Positions 21,364-32,118 of a stretch of DNA of 64,000 nt are shown here, piece by piece. The stretch spans positions 1 to 64,000 of the forward strand of contig MU129008.1 of assembly GCA_014904985.1 (NCBI GenBank), in the 5' to 3' direction. The position numbers and the translations under genes were made by a program. Positions within the stretch are counted from its first letter, which is position 1, and every line of letters begins with the position of its first letter. Origin of the DNA: Hydnum rufescens UP504. Its lineage: Eukaryota; Basidiomycota; Agaricomycetes; Cantharellales; Hydnaceae. The notes below the pieces were generated by a model. The model saw nothing but the letters and a program-made list of their open reading frames with translations, was not told the DNA's origin and did not search any database.

Positions 21364-23226
21364 CGTTCCCTTGCGAATGAACTAGCGAGGATCATTACCA
21401 GCGAATGGTCTATTCCCGCGGAGGAGCATGAGCTCCAGAAGCCTACTGCTGAGCTTGTCCAAAACATATACAGCGCCATCGTCTTGGACGTGATCTCTCT
21501 CGACGTCCATAAATTCGAGCGAGACAGGCTGGATTGCATAGGGGACGTAGAGTACCCTGTATGCCCATGTGGCCATCTGTTACTTCTCTAGTCTGATTCA
21601 GGTGCCCAGGAATACTACCACGAAGGCAAATGCTTTTCTAGCATATGTGGGTTCCTCTTGCTTCCTCACGCGTCCAAATGCCCATGGACATCTATAGTGG
21701 ACGTATTGCGAAAATGGCCAAGGTCAAGGTATCCAGGCGCGGGATCTGACGCGCCCGATGGACCGCGTACCATTCGCATCCTCTCCGCGATTGTGAACTT
21801 CAAAGCCTTTTCAGACACGGACGAATGCATCACATGGCTACATGAGCTCCGTACGCGATACGAGAAATCGCTGCATCGCTATTCCACGATGTGCGACGGC
21901 TTGAGCAACTTGAGCAGGAGCTGGGGGAGAACGGTGCGTGTATTGTAGACCATTTGCTTCTAGTGAAATCATGATTGTATAGGCTTTCTCGTGACTCGGA
22001 AATCCCGGCTACTCGGCTGGTGAAGAAAGAGATTGAAGCCATAGTGAACGAGCAGAACCAGCACTATGATTTTGGAAAGTTGATTATGAAGGATACCGAA
22101 CGCTTAAGAATACGAAGAAGGAACTCACTTCCCTGCTCATGCGTGCACTTTTCTCGAACTAGACCTCGGCTCACGTTTACGTACTTGTTACCACCCGATT
22201 AGAGACAGCGGGCCACAGACATCCAAGAATTACATAGACCTAACGCCGCCGAGAAAGCACGACTTGTCAGATCTCCGGAGCGTATCAAACAAAGGATTGT
22301 GAACATGTCAGCCACCTCCGAGGCCCCCAAGCCTCAAATCTCCCAGATCGAAGCTGTGACGCGTTTGATACAAGCCAAAATGGAAGTTCTTCATACCATT
22401 CATAACGTTTGTCCATCGCTTCCTATTGTATGGTTTTTCTACTTATATATTCATCGGGCAGGACACCAAGGATGTTATGAAGGACCTTCAGGCTATCGAA
22501 AATGATCTCGAGGAGCTCATCGAGACAAGTCAAACCGTCGAACGATATCGTGCCGAAGAAACGCAAAGGAAGGAGGTTTTAAAAACTGTCAGACCGAAAC
22601 TATGGTGCGTGGCAGAGATCCCTTCCGAGCCCGATATTCTCATCACTCGATGTGCCTCACCTGTTATGGAACGACCTAGCAAGTTGCACGGCAACGGCAG
22701 AACACATCCGACAAGTTGCAACGACTTCGACAGCAGCACGCAGAAAAGCAGGAATTTGCCAAGCAGAAACACGAGGATCCCAGCGACGTCATCAAGAACT
22801 GGTCAAGCAGCGTGCTGAGCGCGAAGCCGAGATGCAAGAGCATAAAGACGTCATGGATCGCGTAGTCCAAGAAGTAGAGACTATTCCCTCCCTACTCTGG
22901 ATAGTTCTCATCTTATTATTTTCACAGCAAAACAAATTTCTGCATGATAGTCAGGCTATGCCGGACTATGTATCGCTATTTCTCGTCAAATAGGCTCATT
23001 CTCGCCAGCGGAAATTAATGCCTTAACGGAGGAGAACTATCGTTTGGAGAAAATTATTGGTACGATAACACCAAGTTTTTTTTCTTCTATTTGTTGTTTG
23101 ACTAATGCGTTAATAGGAGCGTACATGTCGGACTTGGATAAGGAACTAGGTCTAGGATTGTATCTTTCAAAGCATGACGTTAGTGAGAAGCAAAAGAAGG
23201 CTAAGTGCATCGAAGAAGCAAAGTGA
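21364..23226 (+). CDS. NUF2: Kinetochore protein Nuf2 (Ndc80 complex)
   Basis: Subunit of the Ndc80 complex that attaches kinetochores to microtubules. Calponin-like N-domain pieces are visible: [34 protein letters not shown], then ARDLTRP and [20 protein letters not shown]. The coiled coil includes [58 protein letters not shown] and [20 protein letters not shown]. The C-terminus reads [20 protein letters not shown] then [20 protein letters not shown], ending at 23226. Four frame changes occur at homopolymers: CCC 21754-21756, AAAAA 22581-22585, CCC 22779-22781 and TTT 22979-22981; each is mended by assuming one more of the same base. The very N-terminus (FPxL region) is unclear and may hold another. 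The family call rests on the whole pattern. Confidence 0.8.
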
Positions 23227-24147
23227 TTGATCTTCGATCGGCTGACATGTATCATTGAATCTTAATCGCACGTAGCATGTATCCTGGTATTCCTTTCTTT
23301 CCGAATGTGTTGGGAGTACGGGTAATGGCTACTTAATTTGTACTTGAATTCGAGCCTCATCGTGAGCCCGTATAGACCGTTCGCGTTCATGTTATCTATC
23401 CCTCCAAGTGATAGGTCGGTCTGAGGCTTCCCTGACTCCTGTGGCTTCAGCCATCTTCTCAAGTATATCATACCCAGATACTCACGAATCGATCGACCAA
23501 TGATCTGTATTTTTGCTGTGGATTATTGTCAATAGAATCTAAGAAATCTGGATCCATTCTCATAATAAGGCTGCGGTTTCATTCAATTGCCCCTAGCTGC
23601 AGTTACCTCACGATACCCACGCTGGTACGCCACCTCTTTGCCTCTCCCTGCGTTGCCATAAGTGCGGTTCGTAGGCACAATGCCTGAAATCTTAGACCTA
23701 AACGACACGACCATTCGGATAGGTATGCATCCCTGACAGACCAGAAGACGGGTAGAGATAAGAGCAAATGCTTAGGCCACAGGGTCTCCGTGGCGAATCT
23801 GCGTTTCTGTCCTCGTTGAGGCGGACTTTCCACGTGACTGACTATCCCTTTACCCACCCTATACCGCTTTACCGTGCTTCAGGCGTCGTACTCTGGCTAA
23901 ATGCACCCAAATACCATCCCTTCATTCCCCCATGGTCTCCGCTTCCATTTGATCAAGAATTTCCGGTTGCAACTTTCCAAGAAAGGGACAAAAAAGCAAG
24001 GATAGCTGTGCTATTCGCAAATCGTGCTACGGCGCTTATGTCCCTGCATTTCTTGTATAAACCAATCTCAAGGCTGAACACGAGGCGTCTCATTTATATT
24101 TCTTCGTTAACGCAACCGTGTCTTTCTCCTCCGCGCTGGCCTCTCCT
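23227..24147. other. Intergenic, no gene recognised
   Basis: About 0.9 kb between the NUF2 stop and the helicase start. Short frames on both strands show no family features. The right part, T/C-rich just upstream of 24148, is the likely helicase promoter. Confidence 0.4.
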
Positions 24148-27062
24148 ATGACTCCGCTGCGTATCCTCCAAGCTACTAATATTGTTGAAGATACCATAAC
24201 CGACTTTTGTGCCGCCGCCGAACCCAACGAATACGTTGGCTTAGCGGGAGCGTATGGTGCTGGTCGGAAGTTGCAATGGCTCGCACTCTACCATAGCTCC
24301 GACCAGCTGATTGTGGAGGTCCCCTCTCTTTCCACCCTCATAAAACGGGGAGTCTCCACGATCTCCCCCGCAGTCTGCTTCCAGCGCGCTTTCTCTCATA
24401 TTCGAAGAACCTCCAAATTCATCGCGTTCGATGCGGATACATTGACCGCTGGCCTGTATCGTCAATGTGGCGTTCGGTTGTCCCCATGTATCCATGTACA
24501 ATCGGTCGTCCTGAAGAAGGGAAAGAGTCTTGACTCGTTCGACGTCATCGTCAAGTTAAATCCCCCCAAGATGCTAGGACAGGGCCGGTATAACACGGCG
24601 CAGCATCATAAAATGTTTGATGACCGCTCCAAGTCAGACACCCATGTCGAGGGGTTGTCATTTCGTTCATGGGCCGCGAACCGGCTTCAATACACGTATT
24701 GCAAAGAAATCAAGGCGACGCCCATGATCAATGCTTATAAATTGTCTGATGAGGTGCGCCTTGCCCGCGACATCCTTACGAAGGCACGTTGCCGTACTCA
24801 GCATTTATTATCTTACAAGGTGATGCGGGTGGTCGCTAAGATTGTGCACGATAGCGACCGCATTGACAGTGCGAAGCCTCAAGCCCAGAAACATGACGTC
24901 GAATGCATAAAGGGCGGCGTCAAGAAAGGGGAATTTCAAGCGATCGGATCCCGATACAATACCCGAACCCGTATGACTACGTCAAACCAGGTGTGTGCTC
25001 TTCCGTTTCACGGTCTCATATTTCACGATTCGCGATGGGCTGACCCTGTAAGAACACAGCTATTGCACATAAACCTCAAAGGCTCATCCCCTCGTACTGG
25101 AGTAGTGCCCAAGGTGAAGGGAAAAAGTGCCACTATCCGCGCTCACGGGACACGAAGTATAAATCCTGCTAAAGTGGAGTCTATTGTCACCATCGGTAAA
25201 GAGGCCCCGACTTCGAGCGAAGATCAGGTCCGCGATTTTACATGGCGCATCCTATGTGGTGATCCGGAACCGCTTCTATCCAATCCATTTATTCGCAAAG
25301 TTTGGCAGCTGGAAGCCGGTTCCTCCGCGTCTAACTCATCCAAGCCTCTGACCCAGGAGGGACAATTACCGTCGCGAGTCACTGTGCGCCTCAATGCCTC
25401 GCAGCTTCGAGCACTCCGTGAATTCTGTATCCGGGGTCCGGCTCCAACGGATCCTCTCTTTCAGCTTGTACATGGGCCACCGGGAACTGGGAAGACGACG
25501 ATGATCGCAGCAATGACCCAATACTTAGCCAGACGCAGTGTCTTCCATCATGGTGACTGTGTCTACATTGTGACACAAAGTAATGTTGCCGTGAAGAATA
25601 TCGCCGAAAAATTGATGAATGTGGGGTTTGATGAGTTCAAACTGCTGGTCAGCGAGGAATTCTATTACGAATGGTAATGCTGTATATTTCTACTTATCCA
25701 GAGTCGCCTTTCTCTTCGCTGACCTCGTCTGTCTTTGTATCTGTCTCAGGCATGAGCACCTGTATGAATCCATCAAGCAGAAAGTCATGAAGACATCAAA
25801 GCTGAAGAAGACGCCAATGGAGATTGAACGCCAATTCGCTGGCGTTTCTGTCATTTTGTGCACTTTGAGTACTATGTCTGCCTCGAAGTTGCAGCAATGT
25901 GGCCTTACCCGAAAAGTCCTGATACCTGATGTGCTCATCGTGGATGAAGCCTCGCAGATCCAATTGGCGGATTATATTCCTGTGTTTCATCGATTTCATA
26001 AGAGTTTGAAACGCGTGTGCTTTGTAGGCGATCATAAACAGCGTGAGTCCTTCACGACATTAACTTGGCTTCATGCATGAGGCTTATCCCAACGTCTCCA
26101 TGCTACCTTTTGGGCTCTAATACTCAGTCGCACCGTATGGGCAAAGCGATTTTCCTGACTTGCAAAGTGTATTCGAAGTGGACCACCTTGTCGGCCATGC
26201 AACCTTCCTAGACACGCAGTGTAAGAGACGAGAAGTTTGTAAGACCCTTCAGCGAGACCACTACTGATGCGTTCGTCCCGGAATTCGTCGACATTGCATT
26301 ATACAGACCGAATGCCCCTCCCAGTTGGACACTTTATATCCAAACATGTGTATGACGACAAATTAAAGTCGGTGCACAAAATCAACGCCTCAAATTGCGT
26401 CCAGTTTGTCGATGTTGACGATGGCGTCGAGGAAAAGGTTTCGGGAGGAAGTTCCAAAGTCAGTTCCGCCTTTGCTCCCCAGGGCTAAAAGTTACTCACC
26501 TAAATGGTTAAATGAAGAATACGAGAGAAGTACAAGTTGCCATCCTCTGTGCGCGACAGATGCAGAAATCACGTAAATCCTATCGTATCCTGACGGGATA
26601 TGACGCGCAGCGCCAGGCCATTGAAGACGCCTTGAAGAAGGCTGGTTTGAAATGGGAGGATATTGTCTTCAATGTAGACTCTTTTCAAGGTGAGTGAACA
26701 GCACAACGGGATCTCTGGTTCTCTTCTTGCATGCTGCTTGAAGAGATGAGGGGACCAGACGGTCAATTTCACCAACGTCGACTTATTTTACTTTGTCTGT
26801 TACTCTTTCTGTAGGAAATGAAGCCGACTTCGTTATCGTATCAGTGGTACGCACAAAGTCGCCAGGATTTCTAGCGGATCCCCGGCGGACGAATGTGATG
26901 CTCTCGCGTTGCAAGGCGGGCCTTGTGGTCCTCGCCAACCGCTCGTTCTTGTTGGAGAACTCAGAGGCGAAGGAGACTCTTGTGGCTCGTATGGCGGTCG
27001 AGATCGGGGGTGAATGGAGGTCGACTCGTGATATAATGAATGGGCATAAGCTCTTTCCATAA
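24148..27062 (+). CDS. UPF1-like SF1 RNA/DNA helicase
   Basis: Superfamily 1 helicase of the UPF1/NAM7/DNA2 type. The first ATG is 24148 (MTPLRILQATNIVED); the codon at 24118 in the same frame is GTG. Roughly the first 250 residues have no clear domain; FIAFDADTLTAGLYRQCG resembles the start of a DEDD exonuclease fold, but weakly. Helicase motifs: Walker A GPPGTGKTT (25476 on), IVTQSNVAVKN, DEAS box in VLIVDEASQIQLADY, GDHKQLAP across an intron, DTQYRMPLPVG across another, IVFNVDSFQGNEADFVIVSV and RRTNVMLSRCKAGLVVL, ending at 27062. Introns lie near 25676-25750, 26042-26128, 26221-26309, 26461-26518 and 26691-26815. A 69-nt GT...AG segment (24991-25059) is in frame and could be spliced or retained. 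The target RNA or DNA is unknown. Confidence 0.85.
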
Positions 27063-27174
27063 GCATGTACAACCCTAGCCGTAGTTTTTTTTGGTTTGTT
27101 TGGTGTCGACTGTCAAATGGCATTGCGTTGTTCCCATTCCGGCACATACCGACGTCCTGAACGCGTATCCCGCT

Positions 27175-28871
27175 ATGACTGAAAATAACAACCTTGATCC
27201 AAGCGCGAACGGTGGTGGAGGACGGTCACTTGGTAGCGGTGCTGTGGAACCGCTCCCCAGACAGTGGGCGCAACCCTCAGCGCAACCTAGAATAGGCCGC
27301 ATCGGTGGACCCCCGACGTCAGTAATGTTCCCTAGTTATGGGCAGCGCTCTCACTCTTAGACGCCTGATGCGATATCTTTTGAACGACAGTGTTTCTCGT
27401 ACTCCTTCGTCATCTGGTCCTAGGATTGCATCGCTAAGAGATCTCGCGAGCGGGGGACCCCAGGCTCCGCGTGTCCCACCACCACCACCATACAATTCCG
27501 ATGGGGACGATGGATCGGATGGAGAGGGAGATGCGGAGGGTGAGAGCTGGTTTGCTGGTGGGGAGAGAAGGTGAGAATTATCGTTCACTGGGGTGTTTCT
27601 AAGACCCAGGGGACAAAATTGGATGAATCGATTCATCGATCTGTTGTGATGCAGTGGTATCAATGTCGAAAATCCCGATAGGATAGGTGGCCCCCCTGGT
27701 TCTGGAGGGATTGTAAAGGATATTCTCCGCAAGGCTGCTCAGTGCGTTCAATGCATCCCTCTTCGTTTGATCCTCTTCGGAACATGGATTTAATTGTCCT
27801 GTTTTTTACTGTTTATTCTGTGCATACTGTAGGGCTCCACCCCCGCCGGACGAGGGATCTAGCTCCGCCCGTCGTGCATTCTTTGGCTCTGGTGTGACTC
27901 TGGGCTCGGATGATACGCCGTCGACTGTCATCCCGGATCCGACGGCACGTCCTGCAGATGAAGAAGAGCAGGAAACCGCGATTAGGAACCTCACGTTTTG
28001 GAAAGATGGGTTTAGTATCGAGGATGGTCCGCTCATGGAGTACGATAACGAGCAGAACAAGCGTATCCTGGATGCGATCAACAATGGGTACGCCACAACC
28101 CATTCCCTACGATATAGAGTCCAATGCTTTTCTGGCCCTTATTTTGACTGCCGTTTTGGATGGGTTCGCTTCACTTATCTTGGGTCTTATTCTTTCTTTC
28201 CAGCAATGCACCCCCGTCGGTATTGAATGTCCGCCTCCACCAACCCGTGGAGCTGCGCGTCGCACGTCGAACAAATGAGATGTATCAACCTTCCCCGAAA
28301 CGTCAAGAGGCTTTCTCAGGCGCTGGCCACAGGCTCGGGAGTCCCGTGCCGGGCGTTATTTCTTCTCCTTCGAACACACTTCCTGGCTCCTTCCCATCGT
28401 CTGATAACAGTCGTTCCCCCCGGAATGCCGCGTTCGATGACAGCGGAATTACTGCAATTACGACGAGATTCGAGGTAGACCAGTCGCTGCCCATGACGAG
28501 TGTCCAGATTAGGCTTGCCGATGGCACGAGGTGCGTTGGTCGCTTTTCTTGATACAGTTCATTACCCATTTCGAGAATCGGTTCTCACCTCGTTTTACCA
28601 AGACTCGTGAGCCGTATGAACTTGACGCATACCGTTGGGGATATTCGCGGTTTCATCAATGCGTGAGTTTGGCTTTCTGAGTACTCTGTGTGACTTCGGC
28701 GCCCGCAGGGTCAGGTTGACTGATGTCGATTTGTATAGTTCGCGTCCTGGGTTTGCGGCTCGTTCGTACACGATTGGGACGACGTTCCCTAACCGTACCC
28801 TTGATGATGATACAGTCTCGATCGACAAGGCTGGTTTGGCCAACAGCGTTATCGTCATGCGGTGGTCCTAG
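27175..28871 (+). CDS. SHP1: Shp1/p47-type Cdc48 cofactor (SEP and UBX domains)
   Basis: Adaptor of the AAA ATPase Cdc48/p97 used in ubiquitin-dependent proteolysis, membrane fusion and phosphatase regulation. The start is 27175 ([20 protein letters not shown]). Spliced exons give [16 protein letters not shown], an acidic [20 protein letters not shown] segment, [14 protein letters not shown], then the SEP domain ([40 protein letters not shown]) and the UBX domain ([50 protein letters not shown]), with the stop at 28869-28871. All junctions are GT-AG and in phase, with no frame errors. The N-terminal UBA domain of yeast Shp1 is not present, as in UBXN2B-like forms. Confidence 0.93.
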
Positions 28872-29089
28872 TTGGCTTGTGTGTCATAAATCCAAATGGA
28901 CTAGATCACCCGGATTTTTGCAGGCAAGATGAAATCGATGAAACAGATGGATTCTCACTTAAGCTTGAGCTACATCGGGAATAAGTACGAGAAATACATG
29001 GGTCTACAGTATAAGACGTGACGGCGATTATGCCTGCAAGACGGACAGTCAATGTTCATTTGTGAACCGGAAGGTTTGTGTGGTGACAC

Positions 29090-29464
29090 TTACCGGGATA
29101 CCATCCGCTTCCAGTAGCTCCCAGTCCCGGCCTTGAGACGATTGTCTCGGCGGTGTCTCCGTCGATGGGCTTCACGTTCTCGCAGACATCGCTTTATCTG
29201 GCCCGGTAGATTGTGAGAAGGGATACTCTCGAATTTCCGGAAGGGACGCACTTTGAAAGCGAGGAACACTGTAGTGGTGACAAGAACGAGGATGCCGCCG
29301 ATGCTGGCAGTGAGCACGACCTATAGGGTTGGGCGTGAATCTTGAGCTGACAAATAATACAACAAGGTGTGGTTACTTTGGAGTGAAATGAACCGGGCAC
29401 GATGCGTGAAGTAGGAATCGGTGATTGTCCTCGTGGGCGTTACAGCCCCTGCTGTCAACGACAT
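29090..29464 (-). CDS. Small single-pass membrane protein, unknown
   Basis: I do not recognise this protein. A model of two exons starts at ATG 29464 (MSLTAGA), uses GTAACG as donor and CTATAG as acceptor, and continues VVLTASIGGILVLVTTTVFL in phase, then a basic, arginine-rich tail (KRCLREREAHRRRHRRDNRL) ending MVSR at 29090. That gives about 80 residues: a near N-terminal hydrophobic helix and a charged cytosolic or matrix tail. A shorter intron with donor at about 29380 is possible but breaks the frame. It lies between SHP1 and NSE3, only 99 bp from the divergent NSE3 start. Conservation in other mushrooms would decide whether it is real. Confidence 0.45.
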
Positions 29465-29563
29465 CCACTATCGTGCCACCCCCACACCTTGATAACGGGA
29501 ACAAAATTATGTAACTGCTGTGTTTCGATCCGGAAGCACTGGAACCCGTGACCGTTACCGATC

Positions 29564-31122
29564 ATGGCGCAAAGTTCGCAGAGCAAAGGCAAGAATAAAG
29601 CGAGAGAAGACGACAATGACACGCCTCCGACGCGCCGTTCTCGCGCGTCCCAGGGCCGTGGACGTAGCGGGCGTCGCATACAAGATGAGGATGAGGATGG
29701 GAACAATATCGACGAAGACGGCGATGTCAGCATGGATGCGTCTCAGAGCGAAGAGAAAGTCAGTCGTGACATTCGTTTCCTTGTCCGAACGAATCTTCTT
29801 GTCGCGGATTGATATTGACGAAGTACCCGTCCTCTGTCTCAAAGGAAACTGAGGCGCGGGCATACGATCTCGTTCGTCTCGCACTCTTTGCAGAAAACAA
29901 TCGTGCCTCACTCAAAAGAGATGAAATTAACAAAAAAGGTCAGTGAATGCCTTTTCGATCATATTTTTTTTATCGGTCAATTAAGAAAATTATGCGGATG
30001 CAGTATTGACGTCTCAGCCACGCACCTTCAACGCGGTTTTTGCTGCTGCGCAAAAGATCCTGAATAAGTCGTTTGGACTTGAGATTGTCGAGCTCATGTC
30101 GCGTGTAGAACGCGACAAGGCCACAGCACCAGAGGATACTAGCGGAGGTGTAAATGCGATCACTGGGAAAAAGAAGAAAGGTACGAACAGTCTATATGTG
30201 CTGCACCGCGCCTGACTCTATCTTCCGTACAGTCACCTCGTCCTCGAAGACCTACATTTTACGCAGCATCCTCCCGGCCTCACTTATCGAGGCCAGTCTA
30301 GAGCATGATCACGAAATCCGGAACGCAGCCCACGAGAACCGCGATGAAGACGACGAAGAAGAGGACCCCACTCTCCGCCCTGATGACACGCTCGTCGCGT
30401 GGCGTGCGGGTGACGACCTCGCTGCGATAGGCATCCTTCACGTGATCCTTGCGCTCATCCTTGTCAATGGGCGTTCCCTCCCGGATCGTACGTAATGGGT
30501 CTACCCTAACTGGCTTCAATTTAGATTTATTCAAGCTCTTTCGTTCTACTTTTTTTGAACAGCTCAACTGCGCGCTCAACTGAAGAAGCTCCATCTCCGC
30601 CCTGGGGCACAAATTCTACACCCTAGGAGCAGCACACACAAGGTGTCCACGATCGAGACGCTACTCGCTAATTTCGCGCGCTCTGGTTATCTCGACAAGC
30701 AAAAGTCGACGCTTATTGGATCCACAGGTGGTGCATCGTCATCGCAGGCGCCTGCAGGACGGGGGAGAAAGCGAACAGCGGATAATGATGATGGGGATGG
30801 TGCGGTCATGGAGGAATTTGAGTGGAAGTGGGGGAACCGTGCCATCGCCGAGATCAACGAGGCGGGCGTGGCGGCATTTGTGAGGGATTTCATGGGTGCG
30901 CGGTTTGGGGAGCGTGAGGATGAGGAAGCGGAGGAGGGTGGCGGTGCTGCGCGACGGAGAGAGGCAGGTGCGAAGAGTAAGGGGCAAGAAAAGGTTGAGA
31001 AAGCGGTGATGAATGATTTAGTCAGGAGTGCCGGGGGTCCGTTGCTAGAGATTCAGGGCAGAACGCATACTGTGGATGATGAACAGGATAGGATGTCGGA
31101 GGTGGGTAGCGAGGGTGGATGA
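29564..31122 (+). CDS. NSE3: MAGE-domain protein Nse3 (SMC5/6 complex)
   Basis: Single fungal MAGE homologue, the Nse3 subunit of the SMC5/6 DNA-repair complex, expected to bind Nse1 and Nse4 and to contact DNA. The start is 29564 (MAQSSQSKGKNKAREDDNDT), a basic then acidic tail (DEDEDGNNIDEDGDVSMD). Exons then give ARAYDLVRLALFAENNRASL, RTFNAVFAAAQKILNKSFGL and EIVELMSRVERDK (winged helix A), YILRSILPASLIEASLEHD, AAIGILHVILALILVNGRSL, QLRAQLKKLHLRPGAQI and VSTIETLLANFARSGYLDKQ (winged helix B), then FEWKWGNRAIAEINEAGVAA and VRDFMGARFG. It ends at 31122. The introns near 29758, 29939, 30180 and 30490 are all GT-AG and in phase. Confidence 0.92.
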
Positions 31123-32118
31123 ACTTAGGAATCTGACTAGTTTCATCATTCTCACGAGAGACATGGATTTCTCGGAGCGAGTTCAATCATCTGTCATATG
31201 CACCTGAATTTCTCCAGGACAGCGAGAATAGAGAAATGAGGCCACAAGTGGCACTATCTATTGTTGCTGTTTGTCTCGAGAATTTATGGGCTTAAAATCT
31301 AGTCTCGCTCGTGGTTACAGTACAGTACCAAAGACAATGCATGTAAATTGCGGCCAACGGGGGCCGACTGGGATAGTTCCCGGAACGAATTCCAGCCTTC
31401 TTATGTAGAAATCGGTACTCATTAGTCAGGTGACAAGTTGACAACGCCCTCCGGCTATAATTTATCTGCGACCAAAGCGACCAAAGAGGATGCACATGCT
31501 TCGAATTTGGTCGCCTTGGTTAAAGTTCTTGGAATGACTAAGTAGCCAATTTATCTCTGCAGATACTGAGTCAGCAATCTGGGATCAGTCATGGTTGGCT
31601 CAATGTGTTTGGTGGTGCAACCAGACATATAGGCCGCGAGAAATGCTGGATCCTAGATGTCTAGATCACCTCTTAAGAGCACTAAGGATAATGAGAGCGA
31701 GGGGGAAATGGAAAAATGGCTTGATTCAATTGAGGGATCAGAAAGAGATATCCCATATCTACCTCATATACCTAAGAAGTACCTAACACTATTTGTACCT
31801 AATGTAAGGAGATAACAGCTTTCAATGTACGCATCCTCCTATTAATATTCTTACTAGGGTGTCTTTCTCTCCTAGTGGATTCTCGGAGAAGGAATTGTGG
31901 ATTCAGAGATACAGTATATCGCTACGTGATAATGAAATTTGATGCTTTGTTATAGGCCAAAGGCTCCGGAAGAGACAAAACAGAACTGCCCAAGCTGCAT
32001 GATTTATCGTTTTACCTTGGTTCGCCTCCTATTTGCGCCGTCGAAAAAATGATTACGTAACTCCATTCACCCAGCACTGCATTGATCACTCGTTAAGCGC
32101 AAAGTTCTACTCTGCTGC
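31123..32118. other. Intergenic, no gene recognised
   Basis: About 1 kb, AT-richer than its neighbours, between NSE3 and CCH1. It holds only short frames without features and must contain the CCH1 promoter. No repeats matching the elements at 1-9 kb or 58-63 kb were seen. Confidence 0.4.

Noticed and set aside
24118..24147. Helicase start at 24118
   Set aside because: That codon is GTG. The first in-frame ATG is 24148, with no reason to assume a non-AUG start.
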